64,000 nucleotides of DNA from Candidatus Magnetomicrobium cryptolimnococcus (GTDB taxonomy: Bacteria; Nitrospirota; Thermodesulfovibrionia; Thermodesulfovibrionales; Magnetobacteriaceae), in the NCBI GenBank assembly GCA_018606805.1, contig JAGYWI010000011.1, forward strand, positions 41,890 through 105,889, in the 5' to 3' direction. Positions 35,228 to 45,131 of this stretch are shown in pieces (position 1 is the stretch's first letter; each line of letters opens with the position of its first letter). The notes beneath the pieces were generated by a model that saw nothing but the letters and a program-made list of their open reading frames with translations, searched no databases and was not told where the DNA came from. The position numbers and the translations under genes are program-made.

Positions 35228-35650
35228 ATGTCTGAAGCAGCATTACTTACATATGATAAGATAAAGATTGGCAATATCTTCACATTTCAACGGGTAATCT
35301 CTCATGAAGATGTTTTAGCCTTTTCGTCCCTTGTTGGTGATAGGAATCCGCTGCATGTTGATGAAGAATTTGGGAGGACAAGCAAGTTCGGCAAAAATAT
35401 TGTTCACGGGATGCTAGCTGCCAGCCTTTTTTCTACCCTTGTTGGTATGCACTGTCCTGGGGAAAAGAGTCTGTATATGAGTCAAAGACTCCAATTTAAG
35501 CATCCTTTGTTTGTAGGTGATACTATTACGATTAAAGGAACAGTAACAGCCAAAAATGACGCAATTAAACTTATTACAATGAAGACAGAAATTGTACGAG
35601 GTACAGATGTTATAGTAACTGGTGAAGCAAAGGCTCTGGTGACAGAGTGA
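35228..35650 (+). CDS. MaoC-like hot-dog dehydratase/hydratase
   Basis: VISHEDVLAFSSLVGDRNPLHVDEEF shows the D38/H43 active-site pair of MaoC/R-specific enoyl hydratases, with FGKNIVHGMLAASLFS as the substrate-loop helix. At 140 residues it is standard. It would hydrate or dehydrate an acyl thioester on the neighbouring ACP, giving for example a 3-hydroxyacyl group that can decorate a sugar. Confidence 0.88.
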   Translation: MSEAALLTYDKIKIGNIFTFQRVISHEDVLAFSSLVGDRNPLHVDEEFGRTSKFGKNIVHGMLAASLFSTLVGMHCPGEKSLYMSQRLQFKHPLFVGDTITIKGTVTAKNDAIKLITMKTEIVRGTDVIVTGEAKALVTE

Positions 35651-35689
35651 TTAAGAATAAAAATTTAAATTAAATATATTACAAAATTA

Positions 35690-36430
35690 ATGAATAAGAA
35701 AGTGGCACTTATAATTGGTGGTAGTGGTGGCATAGGAAGTGCCATCACTAGGCGTTTGTTTAGCAATGGAATGTTGGTCTGTTCCACATATCTTAAGAAT
35801 AAGGAAAAGATTGACAGATTGCAGGACGAATTAGGAAATGATAATATTTCATTTTATAAGTGTGACGTAAGGCAAGATGGCGAGGTAATGGCAACTATCA
35901 AGGAGATACTTGAAAAGCATAACAAGATTGATGTTGTTGTCTTTACTGTTACAGTACCGTTGAAATATAAGCGTATACTAAATATAGAATGGAACGATAT
36001 TTATGAGGGTGTTGAATTACAGTTAAAAGCTATGCTCTTTGTAATGCAGTGTTTAGGTGAGCAAATACGTTCAAAACATAAGACAAAGTTTATTGTTATT
36101 TTAACTGAGGTTTGTGTTGGTGCACCCCCAAAAGGTCTATCTCATTATATAACATCCAAATACTCAGCTATGGGTTTGTCAAAAGCTATGGCAGTTGAAC
36201 TTGCACAGTACGGCTGTACGGTTAATATGGTATCTCCAGGTATGGTAAATACAGAATTATTAAATGACCTCCCGCCTAAGCTGATTGAGATGACAGCTCA
36301 TAATAATCCTTTGAAGCGTATTGCAAATCCTGAGGAAATAGCAAATGTGGTATCATTCCTTGCCTCTGAAGATTCAGATTATCTTAACGGGGCAAATATA
36401 TTAGTAAATGGTGGCGGGGTTATACAATAA
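35690..36430 (+). CDS. Divergent FabG-like short-chain reductase
   Basis: LIIGGSGGIGSAI at the N-terminus and HYITSKYSAMG with Tyr/Lys near 155 mark an SDR, ending SDYLNGANILVNGGG. The usual NNAG element is replaced by VVVFTVTVPL, and the serine normally 13 residues before the tyrosine appears to be Glu or Thr (ILTEVCVG). The reductase may still function using Tyr/Lys, or may have a shifted role. It is placed after ACP and MaoC, fitting 3-keto- or 3-hydroxyacyl-ACP reduction. Confidence 0.8.
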   Translation: MNKKVALIIGGSGGIGSAITRRLFSNGMLVCSTYLKNKEKIDRLQDELGNDNISFYKCDVRQDGEVMATIKEILEKHNKIDVVVFTVTVPLKYKRILNIEWNDIYEGVELQLKAMLFVMQCLGEQIRSKHKTKFIVILTEVCVGAPPKGLSHYITSKYSAMGLSKAMAVELAQYGCTVNMVSPGMVNTELLNDLPPKLIEMTAHNNPLKRIANPEEIANVVSFLASEDSDYLNGANILVNGGGVIQ

Positions 36431-37117
36431 TTGAGCAAATTTCCCCTTATAAATAATACCCTATCGGATAAAATTCTGCGTGCAGGAAAACTTATTCTTT
36501 ATAGAGATATTAGAAAACTCATATATAAACTTATTAAATATATACGTTACAAATTAAAGGAGCAGTGGGAATTTATATACTTTGAATTACCACTTAATGA
36601 AGCAAATATTGTTTTTATAAGTAATAATGTAATCACTATTCGCCCTGCAGTAAGAGATGATATTCCCAAAATAGAAACCGATATCTATCCTTACATAGGT
36701 AGTCATGAAGAAAATGATAAGCGATATATATCTGCCATAGGAACAAAAGGATTTAAATGTTTTATTGCTGAAAAAGATAATAAAATAGTTCATTATTTTC
36801 AGGTATTTGAACGAGCCCTAAAGTCTCCCCTTATAGACACTCCATTTAACAAAGCAAATATTAGAAATGAGGATGTATACTTAGGATCAGCGTTCACAAG
36901 TCCAAATGCAAGGGGGATGTGGATTATGCCATACTCATTGTCAAAAATTTGCGACTATTTAAAGACTAATACGGATGCAACAAGAGTTCTGGTTTTAGTG
37001 CATAAGGATACGCCTGGAGCAGTCAGTTTTTACAAAAGATTAGGATTCAAGCAAATAGCAGACTCATGTTCTGGCAGCTTTATAGAAGTGATAAAACAAA
37101 AACTTAGGAGGTATTGA
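36431..37117 (+). CDS. GNAT-family N-acetyltransferase/acyltransferase
   Basis: Residues 55-228 form a GNAT fold: ITIRPAVRDDIPKIE, YLGSAFTSPNARGMWI and the terminal HKDTPGAVSFYKRLGFKQI motif of the acyl-CoA site. The first 50 residues form a basic amphipathic stretch (RKLIYKLIKYIRYK) that could touch the membrane. Start is TTG 36431, immediately after the SDR stop. It could transfer the ACP-built acyl group to an amino sugar (inference). Confidence 0.75.
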   Translation: MSKFPLINNTLSDKILRAGKLILYRDIRKLIYKLIKYIRYKLKEQWEFIYFELPLNEANIVFISNNVITIRPAVRDDIPKIETDIYPYIGSHEENDKRYISAIGTKGFKCFIAEKDNKIVHYFQVFERALKSPLIDTPFNKANIRNEDVYLGSAFTSPNARGMWIMPYSLSKICDYLKTNTDATRVLVLVHKDTPGAVSFYKRLGFKQIADSCSGSFIEVIKQKLRRY

Positions 37118-37118
37118 C

Positions 37119-38180
37119 GTGGTAGATAAAACACCTCGTATAACTATATTAACAACCGTATATAACGGACTTCCTTATCTATCTGAGTCTATTGAGAGTA
37201 TATTAAGCCAGACATTTACAGATTTTGAGTTCCTAATCATTGATGATGCAAGCACTGATGATTCACTAAAATGTATAAATTCTTATAAAGACTCTCGCAT
37301 TAAAGTTATACAAAATACAAAGAATATTGGCCAGGTTCCTTCATTAAATAAGGGATTACAATTAGCTAATGGTCAATATATAGCTCGTATAGATCAGGAC
37401 GATGTCAGTCTACCAAGCCGACTTGCAGAACAGCTCGATTTTATGGAGAATCATCCAGAGGTAGTAATTGTTTGCTCATGGGAATATACGATTGATTCAA
37501 ACGGTAAGAAAATTCGTACATGGAAAAGCAATTTAAATAACTATGGTGAGTTTTTGGGTCCCATATTATTGGGGTTGTGCCCTATTTGGCACCCATCAGT
37601 TATGTTCAGGAAAGAGGTTGTAATAGGTCTTGGCGGCTTTGATACATCATATGCTCCATCTGAAGATTACGACTTATGGAAAAGGATAGCTATGAATAGA
37701 TTTAATGCTGCTATTGTTCCTCGTTTTCACCTTCTTCAACGCAACCACAACAGAAGGCAGTCTGTAATCTACTATGATAAACAGAAGAATTCTACAATTA
37801 GAGTACATAATGAAACTATAAGGCAGTTTACTGCACACAAGGATGTCAACTGTCTTGCCGCTTTATTACGACTTGAAAAAGACCCTTGTGGCAAAGAATA
37901 TAACAGGAAACATATAAAAGACATACTTGTTGCTTTAAATGAAATGATAGCTAATGTAAGTGATATGCAGAACTTAACCCATAGTGAAGTGAAATCGCTT
38001 AAAAAAATAATTTATAGGCGACTTGGTCCTGGTGTTAGCTATGCAGGGGTGTTAACTCAGCTTCCATCAGCACTTTTTTATCCTGCATTCTTTGGCTTAT
38101 CGCCTCTACTTATACCAGCAGTTAGGCGCACTCTATCCAGTATTTATAACGAACTTCAAGGATTGCGCCATAAAATCTGA
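37119..38180 (+). CDS. Family 2 glycosyltransferase
   Basis: PRITILTTVYNGLPYLSESIESIL, LIIDDASTDDS and ARIDQDDVSLPSRL give the nucleotide site and the DxD metal motif of GT2 enzymes. GTG start 37119 is preceded by a strong TTAGGAGG with 7-base spacing. At 353 residues it has a C-terminal hydrophobic stretch (YAGVLTQLPSALFYPAFFGLSPLLI) that could bind the membrane. It adds one sugar of the repeat unit. Confidence 0.9.
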   Translation: MVDKTPRITILTTVYNGLPYLSESIESILSQTFTDFEFLIIDDASTDDSLKCINSYKDSRIKVIQNTKNIGQVPSLNKGLQLANGQYIARIDQDDVSLPSRLAEQLDFMENHPEVVIVCSWEYTIDSNGKKIRTWKSNLNNYGEFLGPILLGLCPIWHPSVMFRKEVVIGLGGFDTSYAPSEDYDLWKRIAMNRFNAAIVPRFHLLQRNHNRRQSVIYYDKQKNSTIRVHNETIRQFTAHKDVNCLAALLRLEKDPCGKEYNRKHIKDILVALNEMIANVSDMQNLTHSEVKSLKKIIYRRLGPGVSYAGVLTQLPSALFYPAFFGLSPLLIPAVRRTLSSIYNELQGLRHKI

Positions 38181-38188
38181 AAAAACAG

Positions 38189-39499
38189 TTGTTGAAAAGA
38201 TCAAATAACATTAATAGACAGACAATTATACTTGGTGGCGGTTTAGCAGGATTGAGCGCCTGCTATTATGGAAAGGGAATTATATATGAACAAAACCATT
38301 ATGTAGGAGGTATAGCTAAGTCACGCTCATCTAAGGGGTTTACTTTTGATGAGGGGCTTCATGTCTTGCATACACAAAACGAGGATGTACTCAATCTCCT
38401 TAGACAGACAGAGACTAACCTTGATACCAAGCAAAGACAGGCATGGATATTTTCCCACGAAGCTATGACAAGGTATCCATTTCAGGCAAATACTTATGGA
38501 CTGCCAATTAACATTGTAAAAGATTGTTTACTAGGCTTTATAAAGAATGATTTTAATGATCGTGATAAAGTTAATAACTATGAGGATTGGATATACTTTA
38601 TGTTTGGTAAAGGGATTGCTGAACACTTTATGATTCCATATAGCCAAAAATTTTGGGGTTTAGACCCTAAAGAGCTTACAACTGATTGGGTAGATGTTAG
38701 GCATCCAAAACCTTCTACGGAAGAAGTAATAGAAGGGGCGCTTAATGATCAAACAAAAGGCTTCGGGGTTAATGCACAATTTCAATATCCACAAAGAGAC
38801 GGCTATGGCGCTATAGCAAAATCAATGGCAAGAACTTGCAACGACCGTGTAGAATGCTCTATGAAGGCTACAAACATTAATGTTAGTAAGAAAGAGGTTG
38901 AGTTTAACAATAGTTATATTGTGCAGTACAAGGATATAATTAGTACAATACCACTTCCTAATTTAGTAGCGCTTATTAATGATGCCCATTATGAAGTTAT
39001 AGAGGCTGTTAAAAGGCTCCGAACTAACTCAATATTTGTTGTAAACATTGGAATAAACAGACCAAACATATCTAACAAACACTGGATTTATTATCTGGAA
39101 AAAGAATTTTTGTTTTTCAGGATTAGTTTTCCTTTTAATATATCTAATTCTATGGCGCCTGAAGGGACTAGTTCAATATCTGCAGAGATAGCTTACGGAA
39201 ATAATAATGTATTACCTGTAAATAAGAATGCTATTGTAGATTTCGTGATTAATGACTTGAAAAAAGCCGAGATAATTTTAGAAGATGACGACATAATATT
39301 TACAGACACTATTGACATTAAGTATGGTTATGTCATTTATGACAAAGAGCGAAAAGATGCAGTTAATATTATTCATAATTATCTAAAAAGTAAGAGTATA
39401 TTTCCGTGTGGGCGATATGGAGACTGGGCATACTATTGGAGCGATGAAGCTATCTTAAGCGGAAAAAGGGTTGCTGAGAACCTTAATGATAAAGCTTAA
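38189..39499 (+). CDS. FAD-dependent oxidoreductase, UDP-galactopyranose-mutase/amine-oxidase-like
   Basis: TIILGGGLAGLSACYYG is the FAD dinucleotide site, followed by YVGGIAKSRSSKGFTFDEGLHVLH, the UGM/protoporphyrinogen-oxidase-type second element. The late FPCGRYGDWAYYWSDEAILSG resembles the FAD-closing C-terminal motif. At 436 residues it is between UGM (about 380) and amine oxidases. TTG starts at 38189 and 38192 are possible. It could make a furanose donor or oxidise a sugar. Confidence 0.8.
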   Translation: MLKRSNNINRQTIILGGGLAGLSACYYGKGIIYEQNHYVGGIAKSRSSKGFTFDEGLHVLHTQNEDVLNLLRQTETNLDTKQRQAWIFSHEAMTRYPFQANTYGLPINIVKDCLLGFIKNDFNDRDKVNNYEDWIYFMFGKGIAEHFMIPYSQKFWGLDPKELTTDWVDVRHPKPSTEEVIEGALNDQTKGFGVNAQFQYPQRDGYGAIAKSMARTCNDRVECSMKATNINVSKKEVEFNNSYIVQYKDIISTIPLPNLVALINDAHYEVIEAVKRLRTNSIFVVNIGINRPNISNKHWIYYLEKEFLFFRISFPFNISNSMAPEGTSSISAEIAYGNNNVLPVNKNAIVDFVINDLKKAEIILEDDDIIFTDTIDIKYGYVIYDKERKDAVNIIHNYLKSKSIFPCGRYGDWAYYWSDEAILSGKRVAENLNDKA

Positions 39500-40373
39500 T
39501 TCATCTAACGCTATTTCTATCAAAACAACGTTAAAGAAAACCGTCAAATCTTTATTATGTTATACCATATTACCTTTTAATAAGCTAAATAAGAACTGGT
39601 TAGGCAATAAATCGGGGGTGTTTGTATTGCTGTTGCATAATATTTCTATTGATGAGATAGACCTCTGCAAGGAATTGTTAGTTCGTTTAAAAAACAAATA
39701 TGATTTTATAGATGTAGAAGATTTTAAGTGTCTTATTAATGGAGAATTTAAAGCAAGTAAAAATCACTTGCTGCTTACTTTTGACGATGGCTTAATATCC
39801 AATTATAGGGTTGCCACAGAAGTATTAGCTCCGTTAAACATCAAGGCAATCTTTTTTGTGCCAAGTGGTTTTATTGATGCCAAAACCCCTGATGCTCAAC
39901 AGATGTATATTAAAAAGAATCTATGTAATAATAACCTTCATATAGATGCAATGAGGGCAATGAGTTGGGAAAACCTATCCGAACTTGTTGATAGAGGGCA
40001 TACAATAGGATCCCATACGAAAAATCATCTTAGGCTCTCTGAAATATATGATGATATTTTGCTTAAGGAGGAAATAATTTCATCAGGGAATAGTATTGAA
40101 ACAATTATTGGAATTAAAGTTGAACATTTTGCCTTTCCTTTTGGAGACATCAAAAGCATAAACAAAAAGGCATTAGATATAGCTAGATTACGCTATAAGT
40201 ATGTCTATTCAGGAGTCAGGGGGGCAAATAGATATGAGATAAACCCTTTAGCTATAAGGCGTGAATCATTAAATATTTCAGATGGAATCACATACAATAC
40301 CTTCGTTGCTAATGGAGGTCTTTCTCTATATTACTGGAGAGCACGCAGAAGGCTGAATGAAATTGCAAAATAA
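39486..40373 (+). CDS. Polysaccharide deacetylase (NodB homology)
   Basis: LLLTFDDGLISNYRVA holds the NodB TFDDG aspartates and TIGSHTKNHLRLSEI the SHxxxH metal-binding motif; FAFPFGD and RRESLNI are later motifs. I chose ATG 39486; a TTG at 39471 extends it. At 295 residues with no clear signal peptide it may act on a cytoplasmic or lipid-linked sugar. It overlaps the flavoprotein by 14 bases. Confidence 0.87.
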   Translation: MIKLNSSNAISIKTTLKKTVKSLLCYTILPFNKLNKNWLGNKSGVFVLLLHNISIDEIDLCKELLVRLKNKYDFIDVEDFKCLINGEFKASKNHLLLTFDDGLISNYRVATEVLAPLNIKAIFFVPSGFIDAKTPDAQQMYIKKNLCNNNLHIDAMRAMSWENLSELVDRGHTIGSHTKNHLRLSEIYDDILLKEEIISSGNSIETIIGIKVEHFAFPFGDIKSINKKALDIARLRYKYVYSGVRGANRYEINPLAIRRESLNISDGITYNTFVANGGLSLYYWRARRRLNEIAK

Positions 40374-40377
40374 TTAA

Positions 40378-42489
40378 ATGTCTAATATTACTCTTGCTCC
40401 TTTGCCCCAATGGCGAATACTCATAAAGTCACTCTACACCAGATATCCAAGCGATAGAGATTTGGCTAAACCATGGTTGTTGAGTTATTCCGATGTACCC
40501 TATTGGTTTTCTCGTTCTACCTTTGCAATGCTTGCTATTGCCAGATGGTATGAGGTCTACACTGGCAAAAAACTACCAACTATCTGGATTCCAGACTATT
40601 TTTGTAACAACCCCCTTCAGTTTTTAAGGGATTCAAATTACCCCCTTATTTTTTACCCAATTAATGAACAGTTAACTCCAAACTGGAATCTATGTAAAAA
40701 TATAGTACTCACTAATAAGCCTGATATTTTTATATTAGTTCATTACTTTGGATATCCATCGGAGGGGAAGAAGGCACGTCAATTTTGTGATGAACATAAT
40801 AGCATACTGGTCGAGGATGCCACTCATACAATGCTGCCTCAACAGGGCATAGGTTCAAATGGAGAATTTGTTCTTTATAGTTGTCACAAACTCTTAGCTA
40901 TTGCTGATGGCTCTCTTTTGGTTCAATGCCATAGGATGAAGGTATTAAGAAAACTGAGTGATAAGCAACCAAACGCAGTAATGGAACAAGTTCTAAAAAC
41001 TATACCGCAGGAATCTCCATATGCTTGGAAATGGTTATTTAAACGTATTTTACAAAAATTCTTACCTGATTATCTCTGGCTTAAACGCTCTACTACAGGC
41101 GATTTAGATGATACGTATAGTGTACCTATAGCATTTAAGCCATTGCAAAGCAAAGTAAGCCGCGCTTTGCTATCAGCACAGCTGTTATATATCAATAAAT
41201 ATACTATTAACAGACAAGTAAACTCGTCAATATTAAAGACATTTAACAAAACTAATAAAAAAACTGTATTGTTTCAAAATAACGATTATATTCCTTACAT
41301 GTTAGCTTTGCAATGTAATACTGAAGAATATGCAAAAGAATATTTTTGTATGTTGAAAAAAAATCGGATTCCTGTAATGCGCTGGCCTGAGCTATCGCCT
41401 GAGGTCTTAGCTGACACTAAGAATCATTCTGTTGCCCTTAAACTAAAAAAAACACTCTTATTCTTTCCTATTCATCAGAGTCTTGGGTTGGATACAATTA
41501 AGAAGATTGGTTTCTTTATAAATAATAATCCACAAAATACACTAGGATTAAAAGACTATAAAATTGAGTGGTATGAAGGCAGACAAGAACAATGGACCGA
41601 TTTTATATATAAGGCAAGAAAATCAAATCTTCTTCAATCATGGGAGTATGGGCAGACAAAAGGCAGAGTTGAAGGCTGGAAGGTCAAGCGTGGATTGATA
41701 AAAAGTAATGGAAATATTGTGGCCATGTTTCAAGCATTAGAAAAATTTTTCGGGCCTGTAGGGATTATTAGGATAAACCGTGGTCCACTGCTAATTGATG
41801 AGAATGATAATAATTTCAATACAATATACAATATTTATAAAACACTAAGACAGACTTGGAAGTGGAGTAGTGGCAAGGTCTTGCTTATTGCCCCTGAGCT
41901 GTTGGAGACGACTGAAAATATTGGTATTATGATATTAGCACGTTTTAGAAAAAGACAAGTCAAATCATGGAAATCTTCACTTATTGATTTATCTCTGTCA
42001 GATATAGACTTAAGAAAACAACTATATGTGAAGTGGAGAAATCAGCTAAAAAGAGCAGAACAATCAGGCATTGTTCTTGACGTTACAAGGTCAGATGAGT
42101 CTTTTTTTTGGCTAATGACTCATTATGAACAGATGATGAAGGACAGGGCATTTAAAAGCACAAGCATAAAATTCTACAAAGAATTGCATCGTTTGAATAA
42201 AAATAATTTTCATGTTTTTCGAGCCTGGTTTGAGGGACAGGCTATAGCTGGAATACTTATTGTGCAGCATGGCAGAGCCTGTACGTATCAAGTGGGATGG
42301 AACTGCCCTGAAGGGCGCAGAGTATATGCCAATAATTTTTTGCTTTGGAATGCTATTCTTGAGATGAAAAAATTTGGCTGTATTTGGTTTGATTTGGGTG
42401 GAATAGATGAAATAGACACACATGGTATTGCAAAATTCAAACATTATATAGGAGGAAAAGGGTATACACTAGTGGGTGAGTGGTATTGA
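40378..42489 (+). CDS. Fusion of DegT-type PLP aminotransferase and FemAB/GNAT-like acyltransferase
   Basis: Residues 1-385 read as a DegT/DnrJ aminotransferase: LVEDATHTML (D147), FVLYSCHKLLAIADGSLL (K171 as Schiff-base lysine) and FFPIHQSLGLDTIKKI at the end. Residues 396-703 read as a FemAB-like N-acyltransferase: KARKSNLLQSWEYGQTKGR, KWRNQLKRAEQSG and VGWNCPEGRRVYANNFLLW. The frame is continuous with no stop or shift. An enzyme could aminate a keto-sugar and acylate the new amine in one polypeptide. The PLP motif is less canonical than PseC, so the first domain might be structural. Confidence 0.78.
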   Translation: MSNITLAPLPQWRILIKSLYTRYPSDRDLAKPWLLSYSDVPYWFSRSTFAMLAIARWYEVYTGKKLPTIWIPDYFCNNPLQFLRDSNYPLIFYPINEQLTPNWNLCKNIVLTNKPDIFILVHYFGYPSEGKKARQFCDEHNSILVEDATHTMLPQQGIGSNGEFVLYSCHKLLAIADGSLLVQCHRMKVLRKLSDKQPNAVMEQVLKTIPQESPYAWKWLFKRILQKFLPDYLWLKRSTTGDLDDTYSVPIAFKPLQSKVSRALLSAQLLYINKYTINRQVNSSILKTFNKTNKKTVLFQNNDYIPYMLALQCNTEEYAKEYFCMLKKNRIPVMRWPELSPEVLADTKNHSVALKLKKTLLFFPIHQSLGLDTIKKIGFFINNNPQNTLGLKDYKIEWYEGRQEQWTDFIYKARKSNLLQSWEYGQTKGRVEGWKVKRGLIKSNGNIVAMFQALEKFFGPVGIIRINRGPLLIDENDNNFNTIYNIYKTLRQTWKWSSGKVLLIAPELLETTENIGIMILARFRKRQVKSWKSSLIDLSLSDIDLRKQLYVKWRNQLKRAEQSGIVLDVTRSDESFFWLMTHYEQMMKDRAFKSTSIKFYKELHRLNKNNFHVFRAWFEGQAIAGILIVQHGRACTYQVGWNCPEGRRVYANNFLLWNAILEMKKFGCIWFDLGGIDEIDTHGIAKFKHYIGGKGYTLVGEWY

Positions 42490-43841
42490 AAATTAGAATA
42501 CAAAAAATTTATGCATGGTCATTAGTAATAGAGCCAATGGTATTTTTTACTTTGACTGATCAAAGTATAACTGCCGTGGGAGCAAACCTATCAAGGATGC
42601 TTTCGATGATCGTTTTATTATTCTTGAGCTTATCTTTAATTTTTGGCAAAACACACTTGTATATTCCACGTCCTTCAAGTTATAAATTTTTTTTCCTTAC
42701 TTTATACTTTTATCTATCAATAGTTTCAGGTTTATTTGGATTGTTAATGGGGGTTTATACCGTTGGTACTAATTCATTAGCGCCAGATGATAGTTTTATG
42801 GTTATTTTAATAAACTCCACTTATATAAGACCTGTTTTCGAATATATTATATTATTATACTATATCTTCTATTTTAGTGTCTTACCTATGGTGCTCTTTA
42901 AAAATAAAGAAGACATTCTATATTTTTTTAAAGTATTTTTTTTCATGTTCAATATCTCATTGGTGATTGGAATTATAGACCTTATTTTTGTAAAACTGTA
43001 TGATACCACAATCACGGGAAGATGCATATACGAATGGTATATAGCATCAGGACCTAGAAATGTTGGCTTTAGGTTTCATGGTATATTTGGAGAACCACGA
43101 GATGCCTTTGTTGTGCTAGGATTGGGAGCGGCTTTTTACTATTTTAAGTCATATGTGCTTAATTTTCCACAAAATAAATTTTACTACATCTTGATTTTGG
43201 TTTGTGCTCTATTAACACAAAGTGCTTCTGGGATAATTGGTATTGCTATCTTTATAGGATTATATATAACAATACAATACTTAGAGTCTAAGACATTTTC
43301 GATAAAAAGATTATTACTAATTATTTTTGTTGGAATAATATGCTATGTGACTGTAATTAATTCATATCGTATTCATATGATATTAACAAATACACTTTCT
43401 CAGATTATTGCTGCCTATAAATCTGGAACTAAGCTTACATTTCCAAATCTTCCTCCAAATATATATCCATTATTCTGGATAGTTGATAATATCTTAGATT
43501 TAAATCCAATTCCTTTATTATTTGGCGGTGGGCTTGGTTCGGCTTCATGTGTAAATAACATGTATTCTGGTGTTAGTGGACTAACTAATCCTCATGCAAA
43601 TATTATCAGGGTACTTGCTGAAACTGGTATCATAGGTTTACTTATATATATTACTGCCTTCTACTATCCTGTAAAAAAATTGGCTGTAAAACTCCCTGTT
43701 AAAGACCGTAATAAGGTTATTTTTTTTGCATTACTTATTTTATCTTTATCATTGGCACATCGAAGTGCAGCAAATTTTATATTTTTAGGTATTTTCTTTG
43801 CAACGATTAAAGTATTTAAATCAAATGATAATTGTTCATAA
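42480..43841 (+). CDS. O-antigen polymerase/ligase-like integral membrane protein
   Basis: The 453-residue protein has about ten to twelve hydrophobic helices and a central hydrophilic loop with FHGIFGEPRDAFVV. The later HANIIRVLAETGIIGLLIYI is the Wzy_C/O-antigen-ligase type segment. It probably polymerises or ligates undecaprenyl-linked units on the periplasmic face. GTG 42480 overlaps the upstream fusion gene by 10 bases. Wzy versus WaaL cannot be separated by eye; the Wzz homologue at 54324 favours polymerase. Confidence 0.8.
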   Translation: MVLKIRIQKIYAWSLVIEPMVFFTLTDQSITAVGANLSRMLSMIVLLFLSLSLIFGKTHLYIPRPSSYKFFFLTLYFYLSIVSGLFGLLMGVYTVGTNSLAPDDSFMVILINSTYIRPVFEYIILLYYIFYFSVLPMVLFKNKEDILYFFKVFFFMFNISLVIGIIDLIFVKLYDTTITGRCIYEWYIASGPRNVGFRFHGIFGEPRDAFVVLGLGAAFYYFKSYVLNFPQNKFYYILILVCALLTQSASGIIGIAIFIGLYITIQYLESKTFSIKRLLLIIFVGIICYVTVINSYRIHMILTNTLSQIIAAYKSGTKLTFPNLPPNIYPLFWIVDNILDLNPIPLLFGGGLGSASCVNNMYSGVSGLTNPHANIIRVLAETGIIGLLIYITAFYYPVKKLAVKLPVKDRNKVIFFALLILSLSLAHRSAANFIFLGIFFATIKVFKSNDNCS

Positions 43842-43920
43842 ATTAAAAATATACACAGATAAATAAAACTGCAATATTCTGATAGTTACTATAATAATTA
43901 GCTATATTTTAATTTAATCT

Positions 43921-45075
43921 ATGAATATAGGTATTGATGCATCTAATCTACGTCTGGGTGGGGGTGTTACCCACTTAGTGGAGCTCCTGCGAGCTGCTAG
44001 CCCGGAAGAACATGGCATTTCCAAAGTTGTTGTCTGGTCTGGTTCAAAAATGTTATCACAAATTGAAAACCGTACTTGGTTGGTAAAGGCCTATGAGCCT
44101 ATGCTTGATGCAGGATTACCTAAACGCATATTATGGCAACGGTTTTATTTAAAGAAGTTGGCATACTCTGCCGGTTGTGACTTGTTATTTGTACCAGGTG
44201 GTTCTGATGTTAGTGGATTTAGGCCTGTGGTTACCATGCACCAAAATCTTTTGCCATTTGAATGGAGAGAGATTGTTCGCTATAGTCTTTCCTTGACAGG
44301 AATAAGGTTAACCCTTTTAAGATTAACCCAGTCCTATAATTTTCGTAAGGCAGATGGGGTCATATTTTTGACCCATTATGCTCAAGATACCGTTTTAAAA
44401 GTGACAGGTGTCTTGCAAGCCATGACGGTTATTATTCCACATGGTATTAATCTACGTTTTTTCATGCCCCCTAAACCACAACAATCAATCAAGTTTTTTT
44501 CCGATGAACACCCATGTCGAATATTATACATTTCGACTATTGAAATGTATAAACACCAATGGAATGTAGCCAAAGCAGTTGCCAAGTTAAGGTCTATCGG
44601 GCTGCCTGTAACGCTTGATTTAATCGGACCAGCCTCTAAGCAAGCACTTCTTATATTGCGAAGAACTCTCTCAGTTCTTGATCCCTATAAACGCTTTATA
44701 CGCTACAATGGTACAATAGATTATAGTAAATTACATGAGATATACACGTCAGCCGACATTAGTATATTTGCATCCAGTTGTGAGACTTTTGGTCAGATAT
44801 TAACAGAGTCAATGGCTGCAGGTCTTCCTATAGCATGTTCAAATTGCTCTGCAATGCCTGAACTCCTTGGGGATGGGGGAGTTTATTTTGATCCAAAAAA
44901 ACCTGATGAAATTGCTGATGCATTGTTGTTGTTAATTAAATCCCCTAAACTTCGTGAACAAAAAGCTCAAATTGCCTTTGAGCGTGCACAGCAGTATTCA
45001 TGGCAACGGTGTGCAAACGATACTTTGGATTTTTTGACTAAAGTTTTTATTAAATTTAATGAAAAACAAGATTAA
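43921..45075 (+). CDS. Family 4 glycosyltransferase
   Basis: GIDASNLRLGGGVTHLVELL is the GT4 N-terminal loop, and ASSCETFGQILTESMAAGLPIACSN with the E-x7-E pattern is the donor site. At 384 residues it is normal length. It follows a 79-base gap and is itself followed by a 56-base gap, so it may form a small transcription unit. The sugar added is unknown. Confidence 0.9.
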   Translation: MNIGIDASNLRLGGGVTHLVELLRAASPEEHGISKVVVWSGSKMLSQIENRTWLVKAYEPMLDAGLPKRILWQRFYLKKLAYSAGCDLLFVPGGSDVSGFRPVVTMHQNLLPFEWREIVRYSLSLTGIRLTLLRLTQSYNFRKADGVIFLTHYAQDTVLKVTGVLQAMTVIIPHGINLRFFMPPKPQQSIKFFSDEHPCRILYISTIEMYKHQWNVAKAVAKLRSIGLPVTLDLIGPASKQALLILRRTLSVLDPYKRFIRYNGTIDYSKLHEIYTSADISIFASSCETFGQILTESMAAGLPIACSNCSAMPELLGDGGVYFDPKKPDEIADALLLLIKSPKLREQKAQIAFERAQQYSWQRCANDTLDFLTKVFIKFNEKQD

Positions 45076-45096
45076 TTAATATTTCCTACATAATGA

Positions 45097-45102
45097 TATA
45101 AT
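45097..45102 (+). promoter_or_regulatory. Possible extended -10 promoter element
   Basis: TGATATAAT, a TGn-TATAAT extended -10, lies 30 bases before the bi-domain dehydrogenase start. No good -35 hexamer is visible upstream, which extended -10 promoters tolerate. In AT-rich DNA such matches occur by chance. Confidence 0.35.
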
Positions 45103-45131
45103 GTACAATTTAGAGAAAAATCTATATAATA

